Positions 27,634 to 37,990 of a DNA stretch of 64,000 bases are shown here, in pieces. This DNA comes from Anaeramoeba flamelloides (Eukaryota; Metamonada; Anaeramoebidae), in contig JANTQA010000015.1 in NCBI GenBank assembly GCA_027625915.1, positions 186,001 to 250,000 of the forward strand, written 5' to 3'. The position numbers and the translations under genes were made by a program. Under the pieces are notes generated by a model. The model was not told where the DNA came from. It was given only the letters and a program-made list of their open reading frames with translations, and did not search any database. Position 1 is the first letter of the stretch; every line of letters begins with the position of its first letter.

Positions 27634-29961
27634 TTATTTATTATTGAATTCGTCTATTATGGAATCAGCCCACCGGACGACCATTTGACTAATTTCGTTT
27701 TCAGAAATTAATTCATCTTCAAAATTTTTTAATTTTTTTGAAAGCAAAACCCAGATAACTTTAAATAAGGCGACATGTATTTCTTTCCAAGAAGGGTTTT
27801 TTTTGTCGATCCTTTTGGATAATTCTTTTTCGACGGCGTTTTTTATATTTGTTCGGTTTCTTTCACCTGTTTTGGTTCTTTTCTTTTTTTGAGTGGATTG
27901 GTATTTTTTATTTATTTTTATTTTATTTTTTGGGGTTTTTATTGTTGATCCTGTAGATTTCCTTCTAATTTTTGAATTGGTGTTGGTGCCGGTGCCGGTG
28001 CTGAAGTTAACGTTGGCGTTGGAATTTAATGGGCTGTTTCTATTTTTTCTTTTTCTTTCGTTTTTAGTTTCTAATTCTCTTTTTTTTTGCCATTTTTCCT
28101 TTTCTTGCTTTATCCTTCTTTCAATAAAAGTGATATTTTCTTTTGGGAAGATATTGAAATTTAATAAAGAATTGTCTTCATAATTTTTTTTAAAATTAAT
28201 TTTTTCTTTGGCTTTTTTAGAGTTCTCAATACCATGTGTTCTAATTTCGTTATCTAAGTTTACTAAATATTCTGGATGGAATTGCCAGCCATGCATTTTT
28301 TTATTAAAATTATATTTTGTCCTGAGGCTTTTTTTAAAATTTAAAGTTTGTCCTTGATTATAATCATTAACATTGGATTTTGGGAACCCTTCATGATCAA
28401 AAGAATTTATAATTTCATTTAATATTTTCTTTTTGTTTAAATTTTTATTATTTAGGTTTAAATCTAAAATGGATTGATTGTTTTGTTGGACTTCTTTTTC
28501 TTTTTCAATTTTTTTTTGTTTTTCAATGTTATTTAAAAAAAATAATTCTGGTATTAATCCTTCGTCTTGATTTTCAATTTCGTTCTCATTCTCATTTTCC
28601 TTTTTTGTCTTTCTTTTTTCATCTTTCCCCTTTGGAGTGGCTTTAAATTTTTGTTTTAAAGTGAGATTCAGATTAAAATGTTGATTTTGAAATTTCTTGT
28701 CAGAAAATATAGCCAAATGCCTCTCTTTTTTCCGATTATTATTGGTGTTGTTTTTTTTGTTGTTATTTTCAAGCTTTATCAGTTTTTGCAATTTTACTGA
28801 ATCTTTTAAGGGTGTAATTTTTAAAAAATTTTGAAGAAGAGAATAATTATTTTTGTTTTGGAGATATAAATCCGATGTTTGCTTTTTAAATTGGAAATTG
28901 GCAAAATGGATCATTTGAATCCAATTTTTGGGGATTTTTATCCTTTGGAATGTAAAGTGCTTTTCTATTTGATCAAAATAACAAGCAAACAAATACTGAT
29001 CAGTATTTATTTGTGGGGGGGATTTCTCCATCTTGATTAATTCTCTGGAATTTAACTTTCGCTGCCAGCAGTCTAATAACAAAATTCTTCGGAAATGAGA
29101 AATTGTTGGCTTAAAAATATAGATTTTTGAATTGGACAAGAAATTGGTCTCTCCAATGATTTTTAAACTATACTTTTCATGATGGAAATATATTTGTTTG
29201 AAATCAGCAAACTCTTGTTCGAAGATTAAGACGAAATTCGAAATCACCCATTTGTTATGTTTTTCCTCTTTACGTCCCTTGTCTTCAAGTATTTTTTGGA
29301 AGTGGTCAAACCTTGATTGCTCTTGTTCTTCTTCTTCTTCGAGGGGCCTTTTTGTGCTTTTTGAAATGCCTTCTTTGGGTTGCTGCTGATTCTCTTCATA
29401 ATTGTTCACATCGATTCTGATCGATCGTTCGGAATTGTTTTTCGTTAGAAAGCCTCGCCAGATTAGTGACTTCAGGACTAGCTCCTCCGGATTGGTGGTG
29501 TATTTACAATTAAAGATTTGGATCCAATCATGGAGAAACGATGGTGGCTGTGAAGTATTCGAAACTATTGTGATTCTGACTTTTGGCCATTGATTCATCC
29601 TTCTTAAAATGCCATAAATACGGAGCTGTGAACAATTTGGGATGCTGCTTTTGCTTTTGCTTTTGTTGTTGATTGTGGTTGTGTTAGTGGTTGTATTCTC
29701 AGCCCCAATATGGATCTCATTATTGCTTTCTTCAAAAACAGTGACCCAAACCAAGTCAATGTTACAATCGATTGGAAGAGTGTCAAACAAGCCATTTAGA
29801 TCACGACTGATGTTCTCGCCACTTTCAAAAAATGTGTGAAGCGTATCGTTACTTCCAATTGTTGTTTCCAATGTCTCAGTAACAACCATACACAATTTGG
29901 ATAACGAAAGTTTTCTTGTTGGATCGACGTCACTAAAAGTGATAATATTTCTTGAGTTCAT
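27634..29961 (-). CDS. possible MTBP-like protein, Lys/Asn-rich
   Basis: A single-exon 775-residue frame starting MNSRNIITFSDV. Residues 1 to about 200 are globular: an acidic, hydrophobic segment, then LRRMNQWPKVRITIVSN and LVLKSLIWRGFL. The middle (about 215-640) is low-complexity, rich in Asn, Lys, Glu and Gln, with globular islands such as MHGWQFHPEYLVNLDNEIR. The last 90 residues form a basic stretch and a predicted helical end (IHVALFKVIWVLLSKKL, then VVRWADSIID). From memory, the LRRMNQW...ITI, SLIWRG and C-terminal V..W patterns resemble vertebrate MTBP, which with Treslin loads Cdc45 at replication origins. This is a weak, unaligned resemblance. The reading frame itself is secure. 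Earlier non-ATG codons are in frame, so I chose the first ATG. Confidence 0.8.
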   Translation of the reverse strand: MNSRNIITFSDVDPTRKLSLSKLCMVVTETLETTIGSNDTLHTFFESGENISRDLNGLFDTLPIDCNIDLVWVTVFEESNNEIHIGAENTTTNTTTINNKSKSKSSIPNCSQLRIYGILRRMNQWPKVRITIVSNTSQPPSFLHDWIQIFNCKYTTNPEELVLKSLIWRGFLTKNNSERSIRIDVNNYEENQQQPKEGISKSTKRPLEEEEEQEQSRFDHFQKILEDKGRKEEKHNKWVISNFVLIFEQEFADFKQIYFHHEKYSLKIIGETNFLSNSKIYIFKPTISHFRRILLLDCWQRKLNSRELIKMEKSPPQINTDQYLFACYFDQIEKHFTFQRIKIPKNWIQMIHFANFQFKKQTSDLYLQNKNNYSLLQNFLKITPLKDSVKLQKLIKLENNNKKNNTNNNRKKERHLAIFSDKKFQNQHFNLNLTLKQKFKATPKGKDEKRKTKKENENENEIENQDEGLIPELFFLNNIEKQKKIEKEKEVQQNNQSILDLNLNNKNLNKKKILNEIINSFDHEGFPKSNVNDYNQGQTLNFKKSLRTKYNFNKKMHGWQFHPEYLVNLDNEIRTHGIENSKKAKEKINFKKNYEDNSLLNFNIFPKENITFIERRIKQEKEKWQKKRELETKNERKRKNRNSPLNSNANVNFSTGTGTNTNSKIRRKSTGSTIKTPKNKIKINKKYQSTQKKKRTKTGERNRTNIKNAVEKELSKRIDKKNPSWKEIHVALFKVIWVLLSKKLKNFEDELISENEISQMVVRWADSIIDEFNNK

Positions 29962-30239
29962 GAAAGAAAAATGAAAAGTTTGTTTGTATTTTACTTTTTT
30001 TTTCAATTGTTGGGGAAATTTCTGTTTCGAAAAAATTTATCCGTTAAGATATTTGGTAACAAAATTTCAAGAAAAGTCTTTCCTTTTTTAGTTTAAAAAC
30101 ACTTTAAACAAACCAATTAAAAATAATCAAAAAATTGTTAGCCAACTCTTAAAAAAATGAAAGATTTCAAATAAAGAACAAACAATTTATTTAGCAACTT
30201 ATAAATTGAGGTTTTTTATTAATAAGGTTTACTCGTGTT

Positions 30240-30466
30240 GTAAAATAAATGTAACAAAATTTTCATTCAGCTTTTCAAAAAGAACATTTTAGAAATTAAG
30301 TAACTTTTCTAATTTTTTATTAGTTCTGAAAACAAGCTTATGAATCCTTCATTTATCTTTTTAGAATGATGAACTTTGATTATTTGTTGTTAAATCATTA
30401 AAGTATGTGTTTTATGATGGAAAACTGAAGGATAATTTTGATCTTTTTATTTTACAATTAATAATA
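30240..30466. mobile_element. family F MITE, copy 3
   Basis: Inverted arms AACAAAATTTTCATTCAGCT and (right) TGATCTTTTTATTTTACAAT bound about 225 bp without coding frames. It lies about 280 bp upstream of the MTBP-like gene start. Confidence 0.55.
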
Positions 30467-30533
30467 AATCATTACATCCTAATAATAAAATTTATTTTTT
30501 GATTTTAAGGAGTATCAAAAATAAAGAGAAATA

Positions 30534-30899
30534 GGAGAGGTTTGTAAAAATATTATTGAATTGTGTCCATTTGTCTCTTGAGATCTATAAGAACTTATAA
30601 ATTTTCTATTTTTTGAAATTTAGATATTTTAGTTAATTAGATTTCCTCATTGTTGGTATTGTTTTCAAAAACCCAACCCTTTTTGTTCAAAATAAAATAA
30701 TATCTTGTTTCCAATAAAAAAAATTAAAAAATACAAGTCTTATCAGTATAGGAAAGGGTTTTAGCTTTCAGAATGACTTAAAATTAAGGATCCAATCATA
30801 TAAAAGTTACAATATACAGAAAAATTGTAAATTTAAAAGTTCTTATGGATCTCAAGAGACAAATGGACACAATTCAAAAATATTTTTACAAACCCCACC
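30534..30899. mobile_element. MITE family H with long inverted ends
   Basis: A 366-bp element whose first 66 bases are nearly an exact inverted copy of its last 66. It starts GGAGAGGTTTGTAAAAATAT, both arms carry GTGTCCATTTGTCTCTTGAG, and TA lies outside each end. The high arm identity suggests a fairly recent insertion. No coding capacity and no second copy in the window. Confidence 0.8.
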
Positions 30900-31539
30900 T
30901 ATAATTGCTTTATTTTGCATAGTTGTTTCAAAAAATACTAATCAAGGTTGAAAATACTAAACAATTATGAGTAGAAGACTATTATTTTTAATTTCAAATT
31001 GTTTCAAGATTCTTTCTATAAACTATTTGCAAAAATAAAACTTTGTATTTTGAAATTTTAAACCTTAAATGTATCTACAAAAACCTTTGTTTTGAAAATT
31101 TTGAGTCAGATTTTGAAAAAAAATAAATACTGTCTTCCCCAGATGTGAAGTAAATTGCAAATCTTGTCAAATTTTGAATACAAGATCATCAAAAAATTTT
31201 TTTCAATAAAAAAATAATTAAGCATTTGTTAATTTTTCACTTTTTCATCATTTCATTTAGAATAAACACTAATGGTTGATTAAAGATTTTTTATCAAAAT
31301 TATTTTTTAAGATATTTTAACAATTTAAGTTGGAAAATTCAATTTTTCCATGTTCTATTAAGGTTTTTTTGAAATTTAATTAGTTAAAAAATTTGAAAAT
31401 TTTTATTTTCACAGTTAAGAGTTATTATCATATATTTTAAAAGTATTTTAAATTTAATAAATATCTTGAAAACGGATAACTATTTATTTTGACTATTAAA
31501 GAATTATTTCTTGATATAAATTGAAAAGTTTATTTTTTT

Positions 31540-31905
31540 TTTTTTGATTTTCCGTTAGGTTTTTTTTAATTTTTGAAATAAACAGAAAATTTATTAAAAT
31601 TTTCGGTTTATTTCAAAAAGTAAAAAAAACCTATAACACTTTCATTAGGTTTTTCTAGAATTTAAAATAATTGAGTAAAATCTTTGATTTTTCTTCATTT
31701 TTTTCAATTAAAAAAAAGCTAGGTATTTGACGGCACTTTACAGACACTTTCGTTAGGGTTTCCAGAATTAAAAAGAATTGAGTAAAATAAATGATTTTTC
31801 TCTATTCCTTTGGATTCTGGAAAACAGCCGTTAGCTTGTTTTTAATTTCTAAAATTTAAAAATAAGTTAGGTACTTGACTGACACTTACAATAATTATCA
31901 TCAGT
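31540..31905. repeat. cluster of short palindromic repeat J units
   Basis: Three or four related units of about 80 to 100 bp, each beginning with GTTAGG or GTTAGGGTTT and containing a small palindrome such as AGAATTGAGTAAAAT facing TTTGGATTCTGGAAAA. Related units occur at 53560-53650, 54880-55130 and at the window end (63885-64000). Origin unknown; possibly a degenerate tandem array or a family of tiny foldback elements. Confidence 0.5.
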
Positions 31906-32229
31906 TATTTTTTTTCTCTTTTTCGGTTTTATTAGATGAGTACAATGTTTTCAAAACTATTCTTTATTATCTATCAAAGTAAATATCTCCAAGTTGAATT
32001 AAACTATAATTCATTCTTCAGTTTATTTGGAATTTTTTACCTGAAAAATATGCCTTTTTTTCTAGACTAGAGGCTTTTAATAAAGTTTGTTATACTAAAA
32101 ACAATAAATAAAACCGTCCTGTGAATTTGAAGTTTTGAAATTTTGATTATATTCTGAAAAAAGTTTATTATTCGAGATAAAAGGTTTAGGAATAGATTAG
32201 TTTTGTCTAACTTTTTTTTTTTCAATTGT

Positions 32230-33450
32230 ATTTTTTCATGCTAATGGTGTCTCAAAATAAAAAGTGTGTTTTTTTGTTAATTAAGACCTATACGTTAATA
32301 AATCAAAGAAAACAACAATAAACCCTAAAAAAATATGTTAATGGTTTCTTAAAGTTCTATTATTTAAAAAAAAATTCAAAAAATGAAGGTGAAAATTACA
32401 AAATTTATCTCAAAAAAAGGGTTAATAATTGAGAAAATTTTATTTTTTTTAAGGGATAAATGTCTACCAAGGAGATGAATAAGATCAAAAAATGTTGGTG
32501 TTGGGCTTAACCACATTAGTATCTCTATTGTTTGAATGTCTCAAAAAATCGATTAATCTAGTAGTAATATTTGTTTATCTCATCAATTAAAGTTGATCCT
32601 TTGTATTAGTAAAAAAACCCAACAATTTCAGAAAAAAATATGTATTTCAACACAAATGTAAAGGTTTAATTATCAATATTCAGACACCAAAGTGGCAAAA
32701 TATAAGTCTTAAATTTATGGTCAAATTTAGCTTAGTTGTTAAATAATTCTTTTTTTTTAAAAAATGTATTAATTAACGAATAGATTTTTTTGACAAATTA
32801 TTTCTGAAATCATGGAAATATATTGATGTTACAATTAACTTTATAAAAAGGAAACTAAACAAACCAGTTTTTGGGTTTTTATGTTGTTCATTATCGAATT
32901 AATCTTTGAAATTAAAAAAATTAAAAAAATAGTTACTTTTGAAAGTTCCAAATATGAATTATTAAATACTGGAATACTATTATTTGTAGTTTCTATTTTT
33001 AGATTTGATAAAGGAATTAAAAAAAAAATTTTACAATGAAAATTTTTAAGTAATAGTGATCATTTAGTAAAAAATGTAATAATTTATTGAGTAAAAGGAT
33101 TTATAATAAATTTTTTAGAGCTATTTGAACTATGATTGCCTAATATCATTCATACCGAATTTCAACATACTTTGATTATTTCAAAATCTAACATGACGGT
33201 AATCCCTTAACAAACAAAAAATATCACAATAAGACTTTAAAATTAGGAAAAATTTTCCACAAATTTCATTCATTTTATAAATTTCACTTAAAACTAAAGG
33301 TGTTTACTTTCAAAATTGATTTGAACTAAGGTATACTATTGTGTAGTAAATTGGATGTTGACTTGGAACAAGAAGAAAAAAATACAAGGCTTCTATTTTG
33401 AGAAATATGGATTATAGTCGTTGGTCACGCATTATTTTGATTACTATAAA
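32230..33450 (-). mobile_element. family E TIR element, copy 3, with an insertion
   Basis: The left part (about 32230-32455) and the right part (about 33290-33450) match 3374-3856 in reverse order and orientation, including AATAAAAAGTGTGTTTTTTT and ATTGGATGTTGACTTGG. They are separated by about 830 bp of unrelated AT-rich DNA, so a second sequence has inserted. The inserted part has no coding frame and no recognised ends. Confidence 0.5.
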
Positions 33451-33593
33451 TTGTTTTTCAGATAATCTAAAAGTCAAAAATTATTAAATTGAGAGTTTTT
33501 TAAAAGTTTCAATTGTAAAAACTTAACCGCTGAGAGTTATTGAATTGTGATTTTGTTATTTCGTTTTGAATTTACAATACTGTTAATTGCAAA

Positions 33594-33800
33594 ATAAAAA
33601 GATCCAAATTTTCATTTAGCTTTCCGAAAATAACACATCTCTCAATAATTAATATCAAAACATCAAAAGTCCCAATTCTAAAAGATGGAAATTAATGATT
33701 TAAGCTGATTTTTTGAAATCAAAGTTCGAAATGTAACATGATTATTATTAAAATCTTTTTTAGAAAGCTGAATGAAAATTTTGTTCCATTTATTTTAAAA
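33594..33800. mobile_element. family F MITE, copy 4
   Basis: Arms AATAAAAAGATCCAAATTTT and (right) AATGAAAATTTTGTTCCATT, about 205 bp in all, with the GCTTTCC/GGAAAGC-type inner arm words typical of the family. No coding capacity. Confidence 0.55.
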
Positions 33801-33935
33801 CAAATAGTAACCCCGACAAACTAATGGGGTGGTGATTAAAAGAGTTTACCCAATATTTATTTAATTGATTTTGAGATGATATGAAAAAGATAGCATATTG
33901 TTTTCTTTTTGAATATTAAAAAAAAAACTGTTTTT

Positions 33936-34130
33936 ATTATTCGCATTTTGTGTAAAAAAAAAATTTACTATTTGGAATCTGACAAATTTCGCAAACTCTT
34001 GGATGACTCTCTTGTATACCCAATTTTCAAGTCGGATTTCCCAACAAAAAAAAAAAGACAACGAAAACGATTTATAACGTATGTTTTACAATCCCTTTTC
34101 AACAAAGGTTATTTTTACATAACAAGATAA
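33936..34130 (+). pseudogene. coding-like fragment, identity unclear
   Basis: An open stretch encoding YYLESDKFRKLLDDSLVYP and then KRFITYVLQSLFNKGYFYIT has protein-like composition unlike the spacer around it. The second part resembles the RYxVYxxLxxRGYxVT motif near the C-terminus of tRNA-splicing endonuclease catalytic subunits (Sen2/Sen34 type). The frame stops just where that motif should continue with a KFGxD-type segment, and no start codon or convincing splice site precedes it. It is either a relic or one exon of a gene whose other exons I cannot find. Confidence 0.3.
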
Positions 34131-34516
34131 AAGTCAAAAAAATTTTAATAAATTTTTTTCAAAAAAAGAAGACAAAATTGTTTTTTCGTTTTCTAAGAAT
34201 TTGAAAGAGACGAAATTGTTACAGTAAGTGACTTTCAATCTAACGTTATTGAGAAAGGTAAATAGTTTGGGGTGTAATAAATTATTTATTTTGAAAATCT
34301 GAGTTCGTTTTACTTGAGTTTTTCTTTTCTAAATTCTTGAAAAATATTTTTTACTTTTTTCAATGTTTTATGTTTTCGATTTCATAAGAACAAAATAATT
34401 TGATTTTTCAGATCCAAACTTTGTCTTGAAATGGTTTGAGTCATCTTTGAGATTTCCAAATTTGAACCAATGAATATCTTACTCATTTTTTTTATTTGGA
34501 AAAATCTTTTTCAAAA

Positions 34517-36156
34517 ATGTCAACTTCAATTCGAAAAAGAACAACAATCAATGACTTACCAAACACCCCCCAACCCCGTTCTCAAAATAGTCTTAAAAGT
34601 CGACGTAGATTATCACGACTAAACAATATCAATGACTTACAAAATTTAACAACCACCCAACCGATCGAACAACCCAAAGAGAAAATGATCCATGGACCTG
34701 TTTTGTATGGTCAGTTTGTCTTGGAAACTTTGGTGAATAATTTACCAAAGGAGCACCTCGTTGGCAGTGTGTTAAGAGTTTACATCCCAGCCGATTACCT
34801 AACAACAGAAAGCCAAAGTCTCAAAAAACGATTGCTCTGGGGATCAAATCCTTATGCTCCAAAATCTGATGTTTTTGCGAGTACTTGTTTTTGGTTTTTC
34901 TCTCAACAAAACCTAATTGTGCTCAATTTTTAAATTTTTTTGTTTCACTTTCGACTTTTCTTTTTTCCAAAAAATAAATAAAAAAAAAAATTTTCAAATA
35001 GTGACAGTACATTCAAATTTTTTTAAACCTAAAAAAGAATTTCCAGAGGTAATAGGAATTTTCAGTGACATTGCATTTTGTAAGAATGATCGCAACATTT
35101 CGAATAAGCTGGAAAGGAGAAACGGAATTCGGCCAAAGTATTCTCATTTACAGATCCCTACACTCGTAAGTGTAATTAATTGTGTTCACGTAACGAAATT
35201 TTCACAAATCACCCATTTGATTACAACACAAAAACATTTAGAAAATGAGATCACAAACAAAAGAAAACAGTACGAAGAACGATTGCAAAACGAATTAAAC
35301 AATACTCCAAAGCAAGAACTAGAACAAGAACAAGAAAAGGAAAAAGAACAAAAACAAAGTCAAAAACAAAAAGAAAAACAAAAAGAAAAACAAAAAGAAA
35401 AACAAAAAGAAAAACAAAAACAAGAAATACAACAACAAGAACAAGAACAAAAACAAACAAACCAAAATCAAAAGGGCTTATTTCAAACAAATAGTTTCTT
35501 TAAACAAAACCAAAATAGTCACTTCAAAGTACAAAAAGAACAAAGCAAGCAAACAAAGCAAAGCTCAAATGCTTTGGGGAACCTGAACCCAGAAAATACT
35601 GATCAAAAGGATGTGCAAATTCAAACTCTCGCATTTAACAAGAATAAAGACAAGACATTCCAATTCAAAAATCTAATTTCAAAAACAAAAAAACATAGTT
35701 TTCCTAATACATTTAAATGCATGCTTCTAAATTTAAATTCTTCTCTAAGCAATTCATCACTGTTATTTAATTTGTCAAATGATCCTTGGTAAGAATTAAT
35801 ATTTTAAATTTTTTTTTTGTTGTTTTTTGAGATTTGATCATAATTTAAGGTCCACAGTTACCCAAATGGGAAAAAAGTTTATTTTTTTCGTGTACCAAAT
35901 CGAAATAAATGTATCTTTTCAAAGTCATCAATTACGCATGGATAAAAAAAACATTTCAATCGAAAAAAAAAACGAAAAAAAAACGAAAAAATGTGTAAAA
36001 TTATCAAAAATTCACCACAAAAAATTTCATGACTTTTACAAAGCTTTTCCCCTTTATAACACTTCTCCTGTTGAAAAGTGTTTAAAAGGTTTGCAAATTT
36101 TTATAAAAGTATTTTTAAGGTTTTTAAGGCTGGAAAGATTTGTAAAAATCATGTGA
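34517..36156 (+). CDS. RXT3: Rxt3-like histone deacetylase complex subunit
   Basis: Three exons, 34517-34880, 35002-35788 and 35850-36156; about 485 residues. Introns are 121 bp (A|GTACTT...AATAG) and 61 bp (TG|GTAAGA...TTAAG). The core matches the Rxt3 family: GPVLYGQFVLETL, LRVYIPADYL and RLLWGSNPYAPKSDVFA in exon 1, TVHSNFF at the start of exon 2, FKCMLLNLNSSLSN...LFNLSNDPW at its end, and STVTQMGKKFIFFVYQIEI in exon 3. The last three align in order with the end of yeast Rxt3 as I recall it. Rxt3 belongs to the Rpd3L/Sin3 complex that represses transcription by removing histone acetyl groups; the protein is nuclear. About 150 residues of Glu/Lys/Gln-rich repeat split the domain. The 3' end is uncertain: a donor at 36089 could join a further exon at 36314. 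Confidence 0.7.
35355..35440 (+). repeat. 12-bp coding minisatellite
   Basis: About five tandem copies of AAAGAAAAACAA encode Lys-Glu-Lys-Gln repeats within the inserted low-complexity tract of the Rxt3-like protein. The units are almost identical, which points to recent slippage and likely length variation. Confidence 0.8.
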
Positions 36157-36313
36157 TTTTTTGTGGTTTGATTTTGCGATCAAAAAATTTTTGAGAGATT
36201 TTCATTTTTTGATGGGTAGAAATTGAAAAAGAATTTTCTTTTTCTTTTGGCTTTGTTTTTAATTAATTTTCTTGAGTATTAATTAATCAAAATAATCTGT
36301 CAAATTTTTTAAG

Positions 36314-36540
36314 GTGGTACCAAAATGTTGGTAAATAATTTTTTTATTACCAAAGCCAAAAAAAAAATCAAAAAATTAAAATTAAAAATCGAAAAAAGAG
36401 TTATTTTTCTTCATTTTAAAGTATATCCAAAAACAAAATTCAAAACTTTTCCAAACCATCTAAATTACAATTTTATCCTTGGGATTTGCTGGTGGCAAAT
36501 GGTTTGGTGGTATTTTTTTTTTTTTTTTTTTTTTTTTTGA
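36314..36540 (+). other. possible extra exon of the Rxt3-like gene
   Basis: Starting right after TTTTTTAAG, an open frame (GGTKMLVNNFFITKAKKK and onward, Lys-rich, then FPNHLNYNFILGICWW) runs into a long T-run. It joins in phase with a donor at 36089 (AAAAG|GTTTGC), giving a 225-bp intron. It has no known motif and may instead be 3'-untranslated sequence. Confidence 0.25.
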
Positions 36541-37316
36541 ATCTCTATTTTCTCTTCAGTTTGAAATCTGGGTTGTTTTCTCTGATATTTGTAATGCCAT
36601 TATTTAGAAGTATTTGTTGTTTTATTTTGTTTTATGTATATACCCTTTCTTGAGTTTGGAATCAGAATCTTTATCTTGTGCATTTTTAAGATGAATAATC
36701 TGTATGTATTTTTTTATTTTTACTTGAATCACCATACCCTTCCTTGAATTTGAAATCTGTATTGTTTCTTTGTGATTTTTTTTTATCCAACTTATCTAAC
36801 TGTTGAAAAAAAATTGTCTTCTATCTTTTCCTTAATGTTTTTTCTTCTTCTTTTTTTCTGAACATCTGTGACTGCTTTGTAAACATTTTTATTTTGACCA
36901 AAATGAAAAAATAATAAAAAAAAAAAAAAAAAAAGATTGGTTTTTTAAAAGTATATGTTTTCTAAAAGGGTATTTTGACAAATCAATTTGAAAAATCTAC
37001 GTTAACTTGCGCTGAATAAGAAAAAATACAAAGAGATATTTTTTTTCCTCTTAAAAAATTTTCCAAAATTTCATTATCATAAAGACAATTTTTTAAATCA
37101 AAAGTAATCTTTTTATTTTAGATTGTTAACCACACTTATCTTTATTCCTGAATCCCCAACTAAAAAATAAGAAGATTTTAATATCTCGTTTACCAATTAC
37201 CCGATTTTGGAAACCGACTTTTGTATTTTAAAAAAAAATGAAATAAAACTAAACCTAAATAATAATCTCAACCAAAAGTCCATTAATTCCTTATTTTGGA
37301 TTAAAACTCTATTTTA

Positions 37317-37491
37317 CTATGGCAATTTCCTGAACAAATTCGGCTTACCGGAAAACGATTCATAAAAATACATTTCCAAGTAGCTCGTAAAAGGCAAAGT
37401 ACGCTTCAGATCAAACAACAGGGATTTAACATAACTGAAGCTAACCACATTTGCACCATAATCCTTTTCTTCCATTTCTGTAACTGTGGAT
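37317..37491 (-). pseudogene. orphan exon resembling Rxt3-like exon 3 start
   Basis: On the minus strand an AG acceptor (TTATTAAG) is followed by a clear coding stretch: STVTEMEEKDYGANVVSFSY, then KSLLFDLKRTLPFTSYLEM and YFYESFSGKPNLFRKLP before the stop. The first 20 bases (TCCACAGTTACAGAAATGG) closely match the start of exon 3 of the Rxt3-like gene 1.5 kb away (TCCACAGTTACCCAAATGG). No upstream exon is evident; the frame stays open back to about 37595, and sequence from 37725 is a dispersed repeat. It may be the remnant of an inverted paralogue, or a real terminal exon. Confidence 0.4.
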
Positions 37492-37724
37492 CTTAATAAA
37501 GCTACAATAACAAAAAAGAAATTGTGATTAAAAATTTTCAAAAGTTTGATATCTGGCCTCAAGCCTAAAAATCTATAATAAATTTTATTGAACAATAAAT
37601 TATTAGATTTTTTTACTAATGATCACAATTAAAAAAGTTTCATTTTTTTGGAATTTTTTTTTTATAATTACTTTTCCAAATCTAAAGATTGAAACTCAAA
37701 ATAACAGTATTCCTGGAATTTAAT

Positions 37725-37990
37725 AATTCACATTTCGAACTTCCAAAAGTAACTATTTTTGCCTTTTTTTAATTTCAAAATTGACTCAATAACAATCAAC
37801 ATAAAACACTAGAACTGATTAGTTTTGTATCCTTTTTATTAAGCTAATGGTAACAGTGATATATTTCAAATATTTCAGAAAATAATTTGTCAAAAGAATC
37901 TATACTTTAATTATATAATATTTTTAAAAAAAAATTTTTTTAGTTATTCATCCACATTTTGTTACAAATTTAAGAAAGATCTTTTTCAAC
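37725..37990 (+). repeat. dispersed repeat X, copy 2
   Basis: Similar along its length to 9480-9770, for example AATATTTCAGAAAATAATTT and the CATCCACATTTTGTTAC end. Ends are not defined and there is no coding frame. Confidence 0.45.

Noticed and set aside
35251-35490. 79-codon minus-strand frame rich in Phe/Val
   Set aside because: Antisense of the Lys/Glu/Gln minisatellite in the Rxt3-like gene.
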